Assembly: GCA_963797015.1 (NCBI GenBank)
Contig: CAWCNV010000003.1
Span: forward strand, 124,001-188,000
Direction: 5' to 3'
Length of the DNA: 64,000 nt
Source: JBBPZA01 sp963797015
GTDB lineage: Bacteria; Actinomycetota; Thermoleophilia; Solirubrobacterales; Solirubrobacteraceae
The position numbers and the translations under genes are program-made. Shown piece after piece: positions 41,700-50,061 of this stretch. Numbering within the stretch: position 1 is the first letter of the stretch; the number at the start of each line of letters is the position of its first letter. The notes beneath the pieces were generated by a model. It had not been told where the DNA came from. It was given only the letters and a program-made list of their open reading frames with translations, and made no database searches.

Positions 41700-41799
41700 G
41701 GGCGCGGAGCGAACGGCGGGCGACGAGGGGGAAGGGCGGCGGCGGGGGAGCCCGTCGGCGTGGAGGGGCGCGGCGAACGGCGGGCGACGAACGGGAAGG
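41699..41799 (-). repeat. Two direct copies of a short dispersed repeat
   Basis: Two near-identical stretches, 41699-41735 and 41765-41799, both carry the core TCGTCGCCCGCCGTTCGC (minus strand) after a pyrimidine run (CCTTCCC). Related sequences in the opposite orientation are at 43852-43889 and 52385-52424. The surrounding 41700-41925 strip holds no gene. Confidence 0.5.
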
Positions 41800-41860
41800 A
41801 GCCTGGCGCGGCGGTCGCTTCCGCGCTCCCGCGCTCCCGCGCTTCCGCCTTGCGGTCGCT

Positions 41861-41881
41861 GCGGCGCTTCCGCCGAATCAT
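41861..41881. repeat. Stray copy of the HNH-gene internal repeat
   Basis: A 21-base stretch containing GGCGCTTCCGCCGAATCAT differs at one base from the unit repeated three times inside the HNH gene (43026-43143), although it lies in noncoding sequence over 1 kb away. It may be a remnant of a second DUF222/HNH copy. Confidence 0.5.
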
Positions 41882-41925
41882 CCAGAGCCCCAGCCGGAGG
41901 CCGGTAGCCCGCCTGCCCACGTGGC

Positions 41926-42318
41926 TCAGCGCGGGGGCCACGGGCCCAGCGGCGTGCCTATCTCCCACTCGTGGCCGAAGGGGTCGACGGTCCGGCCCAG
42001 GCGCCAACCGTGTTCCTCTGCGACCGGGGATCTCGGGGTGGCGCCGGCGCGGATCGCCTGCTCGTAGACAGCGTCGGGGTCGTCGACGACGAGCAGGATC
42101 CGGCCCGTCGAGCCGCTGATCTCGTTCGGGCTGAAGCGGTTCATCCGCGGGTCCGCCCTCGCCACCCAGAACGCCGCGTCGCCGACGGCGAGCTGCGCGA
42201 CGATGTCGTCTCCCTCTCCCACTCGATGAAGCACGCTCGCGCCGAACGCCGCCTCGTAGAACGCGACGGCCGCACTGGCGCGGTCGACCCACAGCTCGGG
42301 TTGGATGCCTGGGGTCAT
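41926..42318 (-). CDS. Glyoxalase/VOC-family protein
   Basis: 130 residues, two beta-alpha-beta-beta-beta modules: IQPELWVDRASAAVAFYEAA, GASVLHRVGEGDDIVAQLAV and RTVDPFGHEWEIGTPLG, the typical PhnB/glyoxalase-like end. The metal ligands are only partly evident, so function (dioxygenase, lyase or resistance protein) is open. It lies 13 bases downstream of the HNH gene on the same strand. Confidence 0.82.
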   Translation of the reverse strand: MTPGIQPELWVDRASAAVAFYEAAFGASVLHRVGEGDDIVAQLAVGDAAFWVARADPRMNRFSPNEISGSTGRILLVVDDPDAVYEQAIRAGATPRSPVAEEHGWRLGRTVDPFGHEWEIGTPLGPWPPR

Positions 42319-42331
42319 CCTCGGCGCGCAA

Positions 42332-43774
42332 TCAACGTCGCATGCGGGTTTCGCACAGGAGGTGCGTGGCGAGGGGTAGGTCGAGGCGGTCGCCGGTCCA
42401 GCCGGCGACGGCGGTCGTGTGATCGATTTGGGTGCCTGCGCGGTGGCCGTGGGCGGTTGCGGGGTCGAGGTTGCCGCCCGGGCGCCTGGGTACCTCGCGG
42501 ATGCGCCGCCCGTCGGGTCGGAAGAAGGCGATGCGACCGTTGTTGGGGCGCCGTACGGCAAAGCCGCCCTCGTGGATGAGGGTGTGGTGGTGGCGGCAGA
42601 GCAGGAGCAGGTTGCCCTCGCTGGTCTTGCCGCCGTGCGCCCAGTGCTGGATGTGATGGCCGTCGAGGTGTCGGCGTTGCCGGCAGCCGGGGAAGCGGCA
42701 ACACCCGTCACGGGCCTCCAGCGCGCGCCGGATGTGAGCCGGGATGCTGCGCGTTCGCCGACCCACCGACAGCGGCCGGCCGTGCCGGTGGGAGACCGAG
42801 ACCAGGCCACCGTCGCAGCCCAGGCGCCGTGCCACCTCGGGCGCGATCGCCCGGCCGTCACGGCTCTCGCACTGCCCCGGGGCGTCGGCAACGAGCGTTT
42901 CGAGGTCGACGTGCACTACGAGCTGATGCCGTTCGGCGCCAGGCACCCGAGAACCACCCGCCCGAAGCGCCCGCTCGGACATCGCGACCAGCGCATCGGC
43001 CATCTTCGCCGCGTAGGGCGGCCGCGGCGGCGCTTCCGCGGAATCATCGTCGGCGTGCGCGGAGCCGTCGGGCGGCGCTTCCGCGGAATCATGCTCGGCG
43101 GCCGCTTCCGCCGGGCGCTCGGGCGGCGCTTCCGCGGAATCATCGCCGCGTCCGCTCGTGGCAGGTGCCGTGTCGGCAGTCTCCTGATCGCGGAGTAGGT
43201 CGCGAGTGGCGCGTACCGCCTCCAGCACCGCTTCTCCCTCGGCGACCGGCAGGCGCGCCTGGATCACGAGCATGCCGCGGTCCTCCCACCAGTCCAGCGA
43301 TCGCCGCGCGTGGGCGTCCGACGCCTCCTCCATCTGTTCCCAGGCCTTGCGGTACCCGCGCGTGAGGCGGTCGAGTTGTGCGGCGGTGCAATGGCGCGCC
43401 ATCTCGACTAGATCGGGCTCGACCTCCGGGGTTGCGACCCTCGTGAGCGCGCGCGCCTGGGAGTAGCTGAAGCGACCGGCGGCGAACTCCGCGCGCACGA
43501 GCGGCAGCTCCTCCAGCGCGCGCGCCACTCGTAAATGCTCGCGCGCGGTGACAGGAGAGATGCCGCACCGCCAGGACAGCCAATCCGCGCACGACTTCGA
43601 TCCCCACGCTCGCCACCCCCCGCGGCGGTCGTACTCGCCGACGAGCACCAGGAAGCGCGCGGTGGCGGCATTGAGATGCCCCGCGAGCGTCGTGATCTCG
43701 TCCTCCAACCGCTCGATGGCGACCGGTTCACCCGCCGGCTCATGAGCGCCATCCGGTCCCTGCGCGACGAACAT
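42332..43774 (-). CDS. DUF222/HNH-endonuclease-domain protein (13E12 type)
   Basis: 480 residues. N-terminal DUF222 domain (AIERLEDEITTLAGHLNAAT, GSKSCADWLSWRCGISPVTA, ARALTRVATPE), an acidic middle with three or four DDSAEAPP units, and a C-terminal HNH nuclease: DGCCRFPGCRQRRHLDGHHI, NLLLLCRHHHTLIHEGGF, with the Cys pairs that hold zinc. This is the family of the M. tuberculosis 13E12 repeats, multi-copy and often mobile. ATG at 43774 has TATGAT 8 bases upstream. Related short repeats lie beyond both ends of the gene. Confidence 0.9.
   Translation of the reverse strand: MFVAQGPDGAHEPAGEPVAIERLEDEITTLAGHLNAATARFLVLVGEYDRRGGWRAWGSKSCADWLSWRCGISPVTAREHLRVARALEELPLVRAEFAAGRFSYSQARALTRVATPEVEPDLVEMARHCTAAQLDRLTRGYRKAWEQMEEASDAHARRSLDWWEDRGMLVIQARLPVAEGEAVLEAVRATRDLLRDQETADTAPATSGRGDDSAEAPPERPAEAAAEHDSAEAPPDGSAHADDDSAEAPPRPPYAAKMADALVAMSERALRAGGSRVPGAERHQLVVHVDLETLVADAPGQCESRDGRAIAPEVARRLGCDGGLVSVSHRHGRPLSVGRRTRSIPAHIRRALEARDGCCRFPGCRQRRHLDGHHIQHWAHGGKTSEGNLLLLCRHHHTLIHEGGFAVRRPNNGRIAFFRPDGRRIREVPRRPGGNLDPATAHGHRAGTQIDHTTAVAGWTGDRLDLPLATHLLCETRMRR
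43026..43143 (-). repeat. Internal 22-base repeat in the HNH gene
   Basis: Three identical copies of a 22-base unit containing GCTTCCGCGGAATCAT, at 43026-43047, 43071-43092 and 43122-43143, with a degenerate fourth between. They encode the repeated DSAEAPP segments. TTCCGCGGAA inside each unit is a perfect palindrome. Confidence 0.75.
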
Positions 43775-43782
43775 ATGTTCGC

Positions 43783-43788
43783 ATCATA
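43783..43788 (-). promoter_or_regulatory. Putative -10 box of the HNH gene (leaderless)
   Basis: Minus-strand TATGAT, close to the TATAAT consensus, 8 bases before the ATG at 43774. Confidence 0.5.
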
Positions 43789-43851
43789 CGCGCGCGCCCG
43801 GACGGAACCGAGCGGGGGAGCGGCGAGTCGCAGGTGCGAGCCGGCGCTACT

Positions 43852-43889
43852 CCGCCCCTTTTCCCCTCGTCGACGCCGCTCGCTGGACC
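43852..43889 (+). repeat. Dispersed repeat copy upstream of the HNH gene
   Basis: A pyrimidine run followed by CTCGTCGACGCCGCTCGC and TGGACC. It matches the copy at 52385-52424 over 24 bases with two differences and is inverted relative to the copies at 41.7 kb. Confidence 0.5.
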
Positions 43890-43907
43890 AACCGCCCCGC
43901 GAGGGCG

Positions 43908-45110
43908 CTACTTCGCCCCCTGCTTCTCCTTCTTCGCCGCCTTCCCGGGCGCACCCTTCGGCGCGGTCCCGGGCCTGCGTGCGTGCTCGGCGATGAACGC
44001 CTCGGTCAGGTCGCGCGCGTCGGAGTCGGGGCGCTGGTGCATCGGTGACTTCATGAGGTAGGAGCTGGGGCCGTCGAGCTGGCCGCCGACGCCGTGGTTC
44101 AACGCCAGCTTGCAGCAGCGCACCGCGTCGATGACGATGCCGGCGGAGTTCGGCGAGTCCCATACCTCGAGCTTGAGCTCGACGTTCAGCGGCACGTCGC
44201 CGAAGGCCTGGCCCTCGACGCGGATGTGGGCCCACTTGCGGTCGGTCAGCCACGGCACGTAGTCCGAGGGGCCGATGTAGACGTCGTCCTTGGGCAGCTC
44301 GTGACCCATGATCGAGGTCACGGCGTTGGTCTTGGAGATCTTCTTGGACTCCAGCCGCTCGCGCTCGAGCATGTTGTAGAAGTCCATGTTGCCGCCGACG
44401 TTGAGCTGCGAGGTGCGCAGCATCTTCACGCCGCGGTCGTGGAACAGGCGCGCGAGGTTGCGGTGCACGATCGTCGCGCCGACCTGCGACTTGATGTCGT
44501 CGCCGACGATCGGGAGGCCGGCCTTTACGAAGCGCTTGTTCCAGTAGTCCTCGCGGGCGATGAACACCGGGATGCAGTTCACGAACCCGCAGCCCGCCTC
44601 GAGCACCTGCTCGACGTACCACTTGGTCGCCTGCTCGGAGCCGACCGGCAGATACGAGACGACGACGTCGGTGTGGGTCTCGCGCAGGATCCCGACGATG
44701 TCGTCGGTCGGTCCCGGGGCCTTGGTGATCTTCTCCTTGAGGTACTTGCCCAGGCCGTCGTGCGTCATCCCACGGTGTACCGGCACGTCCAGCGCCGGCA
44801 CGTCTGCGAACTTCAGCGTGTTGTTCTGCCCCGACCAGATCGCCTGCGAGAGGTCCTTGCCGACCTTGTCGGCGTCGATGTCGAACGCGGCCGAGAACTC
44901 GATGTCGCGGACGTGGTAGCCGCCGAGGTCCACGTGCATCAGTCCCGGCACCGGCTCGGCCGAGTCGGCGGCGCGGTAGTACTCGACGCCCTGCACGAAG
45001 GAGGAGGCGCAGTTGCCGACGCCGATGATCGCGACCCGAACCTTGTCGCGCTTGTAGCGGGCGGCGCCGTTCGCCGTCGCCTTCCCGTTGGTCTTGCCGT
45101 TCTTGCTCAA
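43908..45110 (-). CDS. ino1: Inositol-1-phosphate synthase (myo-inositol-3-phosphate synthase)
   Basis: Turns glucose 6-phosphate into inositol phosphate with NAD as cofactor, the first step to phosphatidylinositol and mycothiol. 400 residues of the short actinobacterial type: NAD motif VAIIGVGNCASSFVQGVEYY, FAAFDIDADKVGK-type acidic turn, GSEQATKWYVEQVLEAGCGF, KSQVGATIVHRNLARLFHDR, QLNVGGNMDFYNM and KLEVWDSPNSAGIVIDAVR. The C-terminus is a Lys/Ala/Gly-rich tail. TTG at 45110 has AAAGGA 6 bases upstream, giving MSKNGKTNGK. Downstream of the PI-phosphate synthase-like gene. Confidence 0.94.
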   Translation of the reverse strand: MSKNGKTNGKATANGAARYKRDKVRVAIIGVGNCASSFVQGVEYYRAADSAEPVPGLMHVDLGGYHVRDIEFSAAFDIDADKVGKDLSQAIWSGQNNTLKFADVPALDVPVHRGMTHDGLGKYLKEKITKAPGPTDDIVGILRETHTDVVVSYLPVGSEQATKWYVEQVLEAGCGFVNCIPVFIAREDYWNKRFVKAGLPIVGDDIKSQVGATIVHRNLARLFHDRGVKMLRTSQLNVGGNMDFYNMLERERLESKKISKTNAVTSIMGHELPKDDVYIGPSDYVPWLTDRKWAHIRVEGQAFGDVPLNVELKLEVWDSPNSAGIVIDAVRCCKLALNHGVGGQLDGPSSYLMKSPMHQRPDSDARDLTEAFIAEHARRPGTAPKGAPGKAAKKEKQGAK

Positions 45111-45176
45111 GGTCGTCCTTTCGATAAATGCGGCGACCGGAGAAACCCCGAGAGGGCCTACCCGGTTACACCTCAC

Positions 45177-45836
45177 TCACGCGGCCGACAGGGCTTTGAG
45201 CTCGCGGCGGACGTGGAAGATGCGCTGGAAAGTCGTGATGATCGCGAGCACCGCGAGCACGTAGACGGCCGGCTTCAGGAGCTCGAAATCGCCCAGGCCC
45301 GCCCCCTTCGCGAAGACCAGCCCGGCGGAGAGGATAACGACGCGCACCGCGCGGCTCGCGATCCCGACCTTGCACTCGACGCCCAGCGCCTCGGCACGCG
45401 CGCGGGTGTAGGAGACCATCAGCGAGAACAGCACGGCGGCCACGACCGCGGCCACGGCCGCCTCGTCGCCGCGGCTCGCGAAGTACGCGCCGACAGCGCA
45501 CAGGACGATGCCCTCCTCCATGCGGTCGAGCGTCGAGTCCAGGAAGGCGCCGAACGGCGTGCCCTTGCCGGACATGCGCGAGTAACGGCCGTCGAGCGTG
45601 TCCATGATCGAGCCGACGATGAACGCGATCCCGCCCAGGAAGAACAGGCGCTGCCACACGAGCGCGGCCGCCACGAGGTTGAGGACCAGGCCGGTCATCG
45701 AGATCGCGTTCGGGGTCAGCCGCGACTCGATCAGCCGCGTGCGCATCTGGGCCGAGATCTCCTGCGTCGACTGGCCCGACCGGCGCGGCGGGCGGGGGGG
45801 CCGTTCCCGCGCCCGGCGCGGGGCGCGGGAGGCCAT
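45177..45836 (-). CDS. CDP-alcohol phosphatidyltransferase, probably phosphatidylinositol-phosphate synthase
   Basis: 219-residue membrane enzyme, about six helices. The CDP-alcohol motif is present as DGRYSRMSGKGTPFGAFLD to STLD (DGxxxR then GxxxDxxxD), with Ser in place of the usual Ala. Lying directly before ino1 it most likely joins inositol phosphate to CDP-diacylglycerol (inference from context); PG or cardiolipin synthesis is the alternative. A strongly basic 25-residue cytoplasmic start. ATG overlaps the PAP2 gene stop (ATGA). Confidence 0.85.
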   Translation of the reverse strand: MASRAPRRARERPPRPPRRSGQSTQEISAQMRTRLIESRLTPNAISMTGLVLNLVAAALVWQRLFFLGGIAFIVGSIMDTLDGRYSRMSGKGTPFGAFLDSTLDRMEEGIVLCAVGAYFASRGDEAAVAAVVAAVLFSLMVSYTRARAEALGVECKVGIASRAVRVVILSAGLVFAKGAGLGDFELLKPAVYVLAVLAIITTFQRIFHVRRELKALSAA

Positions 45837-46612
45837 CAGGCCGGCGCCTCAGCCGTGCGCGAGAAGGCCCACGCCTCGGGACGGGCGCGAGCCAGGAGCC
45901 AGTGTGCGGTCAGGGCGGAGACCCCGGCGACCATCGCGCCGAGGGCAGCGTCGAACCACCAGTGGTTGGCGGTCGCGATCACGATGAAGGTGACGACCAG
46001 CGGGTAGAGCGACCACAGGATCTTGAGGATCAACGGCTGGAGGAGCCTCGCCAGCGAGAGGCCGATCATGAGCGCGAAGCACACGTGCATCGACGGAACC
46101 GCGGCGAAGGGGTTGAACAGCGCCGAGGCGGTGCCGGTGTCGGCGTTGATGCCGGTGAACTGCTGGACCGAGTCCTGGAAGCCCCACTCCGGGAACAGGC
46201 GCGGCGGCGCGGTGGGGAAGACGAGGTAGCCGACGAGCGCCAGCCCCATCGCGATGCAGAACATGTTCCGGACGAAGTAGAACGAGTCGTTGCGGAACAG
46301 GTAGATGAAGATCAGCGACGCGACCGTGATCGTGAAGTGCGAGTTGATGTACATCCAGCTCGCGGTGTCGATCAGCCACGACTTCCCGCTGGCCCATGCC
46401 TGCACACTCGGCTCGACGAATGCGTGCAGTGCCCGCTCCATGTCGATGATGTCGCGCGCGTGCTCGTAGGAGGCCGTCGCGCGGCCGTCGACCGCACCGC
46501 GAACGATGCGGTACAGGTAGTAGGCCCCGGCGAAGAGCGCGAACTGCCGCAGTGCGTCGAGCGGGCCGCGCGGCAGGATCCTCGCCTGGAGCTTGACCAG
46601 GAGGGAGGGCAT
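45836..46612 (-). CDS. PAP2/Aur1-type phosphatase or inositolphosphotransferase
   Basis: 258-residue membrane protein with about six helices. Conserved acid-phosphatase motifs of the Aur1/Ipt1 kind: GYLVFPTAPPRLFPEWG, VPSMHVCFALMIGLSL and ANHWWFDAALGAMVAG, giving the His-Asp catalytic pair outside the membrane. In this operon it may dephosphorylate or transfer the inositol-phosphate head group made by the next two genes (inference). First gene of the operon, TAGCAT 12 bases upstream. Confidence 0.85.
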   Translation of the reverse strand: MPSLLVKLQARILPRGPLDALRQFALFAGAYYLYRIVRGAVDGRATASYEHARDIIDMERALHAFVEPSVQAWASGKSWLIDTASWMYINSHFTITVASLIFIYLFRNDSFYFVRNMFCIAMGLALVGYLVFPTAPPRLFPEWGFQDSVQQFTGINADTGTASALFNPFAAVPSMHVCFALMIGLSLARLLQPLILKILWSLYPLVVTFIVIATANHWWFDAALGAMVAGVSALTAHWLLARARPEAWAFSRTAEAPA

Positions 46613-46624
46613 CGGGCGCTGGCC

Positions 46625-46630
46625 ATGCTA
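46625..46630 (-). promoter_or_regulatory. Putative -10 box of the inositol-lipid operon
   Basis: Minus-strand TAGCAT ends 12 bases before the ATG at 46612, implying a leader of about five bases. Confidence 0.35.
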
Positions 46631-46664
46631 ACGATTTGTCAGGAAGCTGCCAGGGGGGTTATCA

Positions 46665-48335
46665 CTACTTGCAACGCGATCCGCGCTCGACCACGCGTCG
46701 CGGCGCGAAGCGCAGGGCGAGGCGCAGCAGGCCGGGACGCCGCGCGGTGACGCGTGTCCAGTCGCCCTCGCGGGCGACGCAGCCCGCGCCCTGGACCACC
46801 GCCCAATATGGCGACGGGCGGACGCGGACGGTGGCGCTCCCCGGCGCGGTCGCGCGCAGCGTCACCGACTCGCGGTCCATCCCTACGACGGTCAGCGGAG
46901 GCGCTGCGAGCGGGCGCGGGCGGCTCACCGCGTACAGCCGCCAGTGGCGATCGTGCCACACCTCTTTCAGGTAGGGCAGCCCGCGGCGGACGAGCGCCGC
47001 CTCGCGCTTGGCCGCGCCGTCGAGTGGCGCGTCGGCGACCGCGACCCAGCGCACCGCGTTGTCGTCGAGCCAGGCGCGGTAGCGGGCGGCGGTGAGCCCC
47101 GACTCGTAGAACAGCGGCGCGTACTTGGTGTCGAGTTGGCGTTCCCAGCCGCGCGCCAGCGGGAAGGCCGGCGCTACGAAGCGCGCCTCCCCGTGCACGC
47201 GCAGCGGCGGGATCTCCACGCGGCCGGGCGGCCCGCCGGCGCGTCGCAGCGCGGCGATCAGCGGGCGGTGGTAGGCGGCGCCCGTGGATGCGTCGCCGGC
47301 GGCCTGCGCGGTGTCGCGCACTGGCGGGTGCAGTTGCCAGTAGGCGAGCGGCAGTGACAGGACCGCGAGCAGCCACGCCGGCCGGCGCCCGGCGAGCGCG
47401 CACAGCAGCACCGGTCCGCCGAACAACGCCCCCAGGCGCGTCACGTTGCCGCCCACGGGCGTGTCGACGATCGCCGCGGCGATCGCTCCCAGCGCGTACA
47501 GGACGAGCCCGGCGCGGAGTACGCGCTCGTCGCGGGGCAGAAGCGTGAGCCCGCCGGCGGCGAGCAGGAGGACCGGGATCAGGTAGCGCGCCGGGAAGGG
47601 CTGCGTCCCGCCCTCGGGGAAGGCGATCGCGAGCAGCAGGATGGGGGCGAGCGCGGCAACGGCGATCGCGATCCCCTCGCCGCGCCGGCCGCTCGCGCGG
47701 CGCGGGAGCGCGCCGCTCGCCGCGCCGGCCGCTCCCGCGGGGGGCGGAGCCTCCTCGCCCGCGTCTCCCGTGCGGCGCGCTGGCTCTCGCGAGCGCGCCC
47801 CTCCGATAGCCCACGCCACGCCGGCGAGCCCCAGGAACAGCCCCGCGACGGGGCTGGCGAGGGCGGTCAGGACCGCGAGGAGCAACGCGACCGCACGCTG
47901 TCCCCGCTGGGCGGCGAGCAGCGCGCCCAGCCCCACGGCGACGCCCAGCAGGAAGGTCAGGCGGCCGGTGAACAGCCACGCGCCGGCGCCGGCAGCGAGC
48001 CACAGCGCACCGATCCGGGCGCGATATCCCCAGCGGCGCTCGACGAGCAGCGCGAACAGGCCGGCGGCGGCGACGGCCGCGAGCGCGCCGACGACCCGTG
48101 CTCCCATGAGCGCGCCCAGCGGCGGGTAGAGGACGCTGTAGCCCAGCGTGTGGTGACCGCCGTACCAGCCGCCGTCCCAGAACGTGAACGGGCCCTGGTC
48201 GCGCGCGAGCGCCACGCGGTACTCCTGCGCCGCGAGGTCGGCGCTCGCCGGCGCGGTGATCAGGTAGGCCGCGGCGATCGCGGCGGCCACCAGGACCGGC
48301 TCGAGCGCCGCGCGCGGCCCGTGCGGTGCGTTCAC
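46665..48335 (-). CDS. Large multi-pass membrane protein, glycosyltransferase-like architecture
   Basis: 556 residues. About ten hydrophobic helices to residue about 330, an early outer loop with aromatic and acidic residues (AAQEYRVALARDQGPFTFWD, GWYGGHHTLGYSVLYPPLG), then a soluble C-terminal region of about 200 residues. The plan (acidic first loop, many helices, outer tail) is like GT-C glycosyltransferases, but no family motif is certain. GTG at 48335 overlaps the stop of the upstream hydrolase gene (GTGA). It lies upstream of the inositol-lipid genes on the same strand. Confidence 0.6.
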   Translation of the reverse strand: MNAPHGPRAALEPVLVAAAIAAAYLITAPASADLAAQEYRVALARDQGPFTFWDGGWYGGHHTLGYSVLYPPLGALMGARVVGALAAVAAAGLFALLVERRWGYRARIGALWLAAGAGAWLFTGRLTFLLGVAVGLGALLAAQRGQRAVALLLAVLTALASPVAGLFLGLAGVAWAIGGARSREPARRTGDAGEEAPPPAGAAGAASGALPRRASGRRGEGIAIAVAALAPILLLAIAFPEGGTQPFPARYLIPVLLLAAGGLTLLPRDERVLRAGLVLYALGAIAAAIVDTPVGGNVTRLGALFGGPVLLCALAGRRPAWLLAVLSLPLAYWQLHPPVRDTAQAAGDASTGAAYHRPLIAALRRAGGPPGRVEIPPLRVHGEARFVAPAFPLARGWERQLDTKYAPLFYESGLTAARYRAWLDDNAVRWVAVADAPLDGAAKREAALVRRGLPYLKEVWHDRHWRLYAVSRPRPLAAPPLTVVGMDRESVTLRATAPGSATVRVRPSPYWAVVQGAGCVAREGDWTRVTARRPGLLRLALRFAPRRVVERGSRCK

Positions 48336-49138
48336 GCCGTCGCGAAGTCGACGATGCGGTCCACCAGCTCGGGCCGGTCCAGCCACGGCCAGTGTCCGGT
48401 GCCGGCGATCACCTCGTGCTCCGCGGGGCCGCCGAGCGCCTCGGCGTAGGCGCGCGCGAAGCGATGCGCCGGGATGTACGGATCCTGCTCGCCGTAGAGG
48501 ACGAGCGCCGGCGCCTTCAGCTCACCGAGGCGCGCGCCGGCCCGCGCGAGAACGTCGGGCGGCGCGCTGCGGTAGAGGCGCAGGATCGCCCGCTGCGTAC
48601 CGCCGTCGAAGTGGCTCCAGACGTCGTCGACGAGCGCCGGGGGCATCGCCGCCGGGCGGCGGTCCGCGAGCCGCCGCAGGCTCCACCTGCTGGTCGCCCC
48701 CATCAGCGCCTCGCCGAGCAGCGGCAGCCGCCAGACGCGCGCGGCGGGATGCCAGCGGTAGCCGGGCAGCAGCGGCACCGCGTCGACCACGACCAGGCGC
48801 TCGATGCGCTCCGGAAAGCGCTGTGCGAAGGCGAGCGCCGCCGCGCCCCAGTCGTGGACCACGAGCCGGAGGCGGTCGACGTTCAGGTGTCTCAGGAAGA
48901 GCTCGAGGAAGCGGTCGTAGCCGGCGATCGAGAAGTCGAGGTCGCCGCGCTTGGCCGAGCGCCCGAAGCCGGGCAGGTCGACGGCGATCCCGCCCGAGCG
49001 CTCGAGGAAGGAGACCCAGCTGTCCGAGCTGTCGGGCACGCCGTGGACGTAGAGCACGGGCGTTGCATCGGACGGGGCCTCGCGCCAGAAGATCGGCATC
49101 GCGCCGACGTCCTCGGTGTGCTCGACGATCGCGCGCAC
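48332..49138 (-). CDS. Alpha/beta hydrolase, haloalkane dehalogenase/epoxide hydrolase type
   Basis: 268 residues. The nucleophile elbow is VVHDWGAAALAFAQ, with Asp as nucleophile, as in dehalogenases and epoxide hydrolases. Also seen: YVHGVPDSSDSWVSFLE (oxyanion region), the acid in GEQDPYIPAHRF and His in TGHWPWLDRPE. The exact substrate is open. GTG at 49138 has TACCCT 8 bases upstream. Translationally coupled to the large membrane protein downstream. Confidence 0.87.
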   Translation of the reverse strand: MRAIVEHTEDVGAMPIFWREAPSDATPVLYVHGVPDSSDSWVSFLERSGGIAVDLPGFGRSAKRGDLDFSIAGYDRFLELFLRHLNVDRLRLVVHDWGAAALAFAQRFPERIERLVVVDAVPLLPGYRWHPAARVWRLPLLGEALMGATSRWSLRRLADRRPAAMPPALVDDVWSHFDGGTQRAILRLYRSAPPDVLARAGARLGELKAPALVLYGEQDPYIPAHRFARAYAEALGGPAEHEVIAGTGHWPWLDRPELVDRIVDFATA

Positions 49139-49146
49139 GGGCGGCG

Positions 49147-49156
49147 AGGGTACTGT
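49147..49156. promoter_or_regulatory. Overlapping divergent -10 boxes
   Basis: Minus-strand TACCCT (49147-49152) lies 8 bases before the hydrolase GTG, and plus-strand TACTGT (49151-49156) lies 8 bases before the kinase ATG. The two share the central TA, and only 26 bases separate the start codons. Confidence 0.5.
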
Positions 49157-49164
49157 CCGCTTCC

Positions 49165-50061
49165 ATGCCCGCGCTGCTGCTGGGGGAGGCGATCGTCGAC
49201 CTGATCTGCGAGCGGCCCGTGAGCGGCTACGAGGAGGCCGACTGCTTCGTCCCGCACTTCGGGGGCGCGGTCGCCAACGTCGCGGTGACGGCGGCGCGGC
49301 GCGGGGCGGACGTGGCGCTGGCCGGCGGCGCCGGCGACGACCCGTGGGGGGCGTGGCTGCGCGGGCGGTTGGACGAGGAGGGCGTCGACCTGCGCTGGTT
49401 CGAGCTCGTCGAAGGCTTCGGGACGCCGCTCGCGTTCGTCACCGTCGCCGCCGGCGGCGAGCCCGCGTTCCAGATCTACGGCGAGGGGATCGCGGCGACG
49501 GTGCGCGCCGTCGGGCCCCGGCTGGACGAGGCGATCGACGCGAGCGACGGCTTCTTCTTCTCCTCCAACACGCTCGTCGGCGAGGACGAGCGCGGCCTCA
49601 CGATGCGCGCCCGCGCGCGCGCGCTGTCGCGCGCCGTGCCGGTTGCCTTCGATCCCAACCTGCGCCTGCATCGCTGGCCCTCGGAGCGGGCGGCGGTGGA
49701 CGCGTGCCAACAATGCCTGGAGGGCGCATTGCTCGTGCGCACCAACGGCGCCGAGGCGCGGCTCCTGACCGGCGAGAGCGACGCGGGCGCCGCCGCCGAG
49801 GCGCTCGTAGCGACGGGAGCGCGCGCGGCGATCGTCACTCGCGGTGCCGACGGGGCCGTCCTGCGCGGAGCGGCGCGCGCCGACGCGCCGGGCCGGCCGG
49901 CGCGCGTGGTGAACACCACCGGCGCGGGCGACGTCCTCACCGGCACGCTGCTCGCTGCCCTCCAGCACTCGAGCTACGACCCGGAGGCGCTGGTCGAGGC
50001 GCTCCCCGAAGCGGTCGCCGAGTCCTCGCGAGCGACCGAGCGGTGGGGGGCGGTGGCGTGA
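49165..50061 (+). CDS. PfkB-family sugar kinase
   Basis: 298 residues of the ribokinase/fructokinase family: LLLGEAIVDLICERP at the N-terminus, FVPHFGGAVANVAVTAARRG (sugar-binding), DPNLRLHRWPS and the anion-hole motif NTTGAGDVLTGTLLAAL with the catalytic Asp. FDPNLR and the GE-I-DL start are common in fructokinases and KDG kinases; the sugar is not certain. The stop overlaps the start of the endonuclease III gene. Confidence 0.9.
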   Translation: MPALLLGEAIVDLICERPVSGYEEADCFVPHFGGAVANVAVTAARRGADVALAGGAGDDPWGAWLRGRLDEEGVDLRWFELVEGFGTPLAFVTVAAGGEPAFQIYGEGIAATVRAVGPRLDEAIDASDGFFFSSNTLVGEDERGLTMRARARALSRAVPVAFDPNLRLHRWPSERAAVDACQQCLEGALLVRTNGAEARLLTGESDAGAAAEALVATGARAAIVTRGADGAVLRGAARADAPGRPARVVNTTGAGDVLTGTLLAALQHSSYDPEALVEALPEAVAESSRATERWGAVA

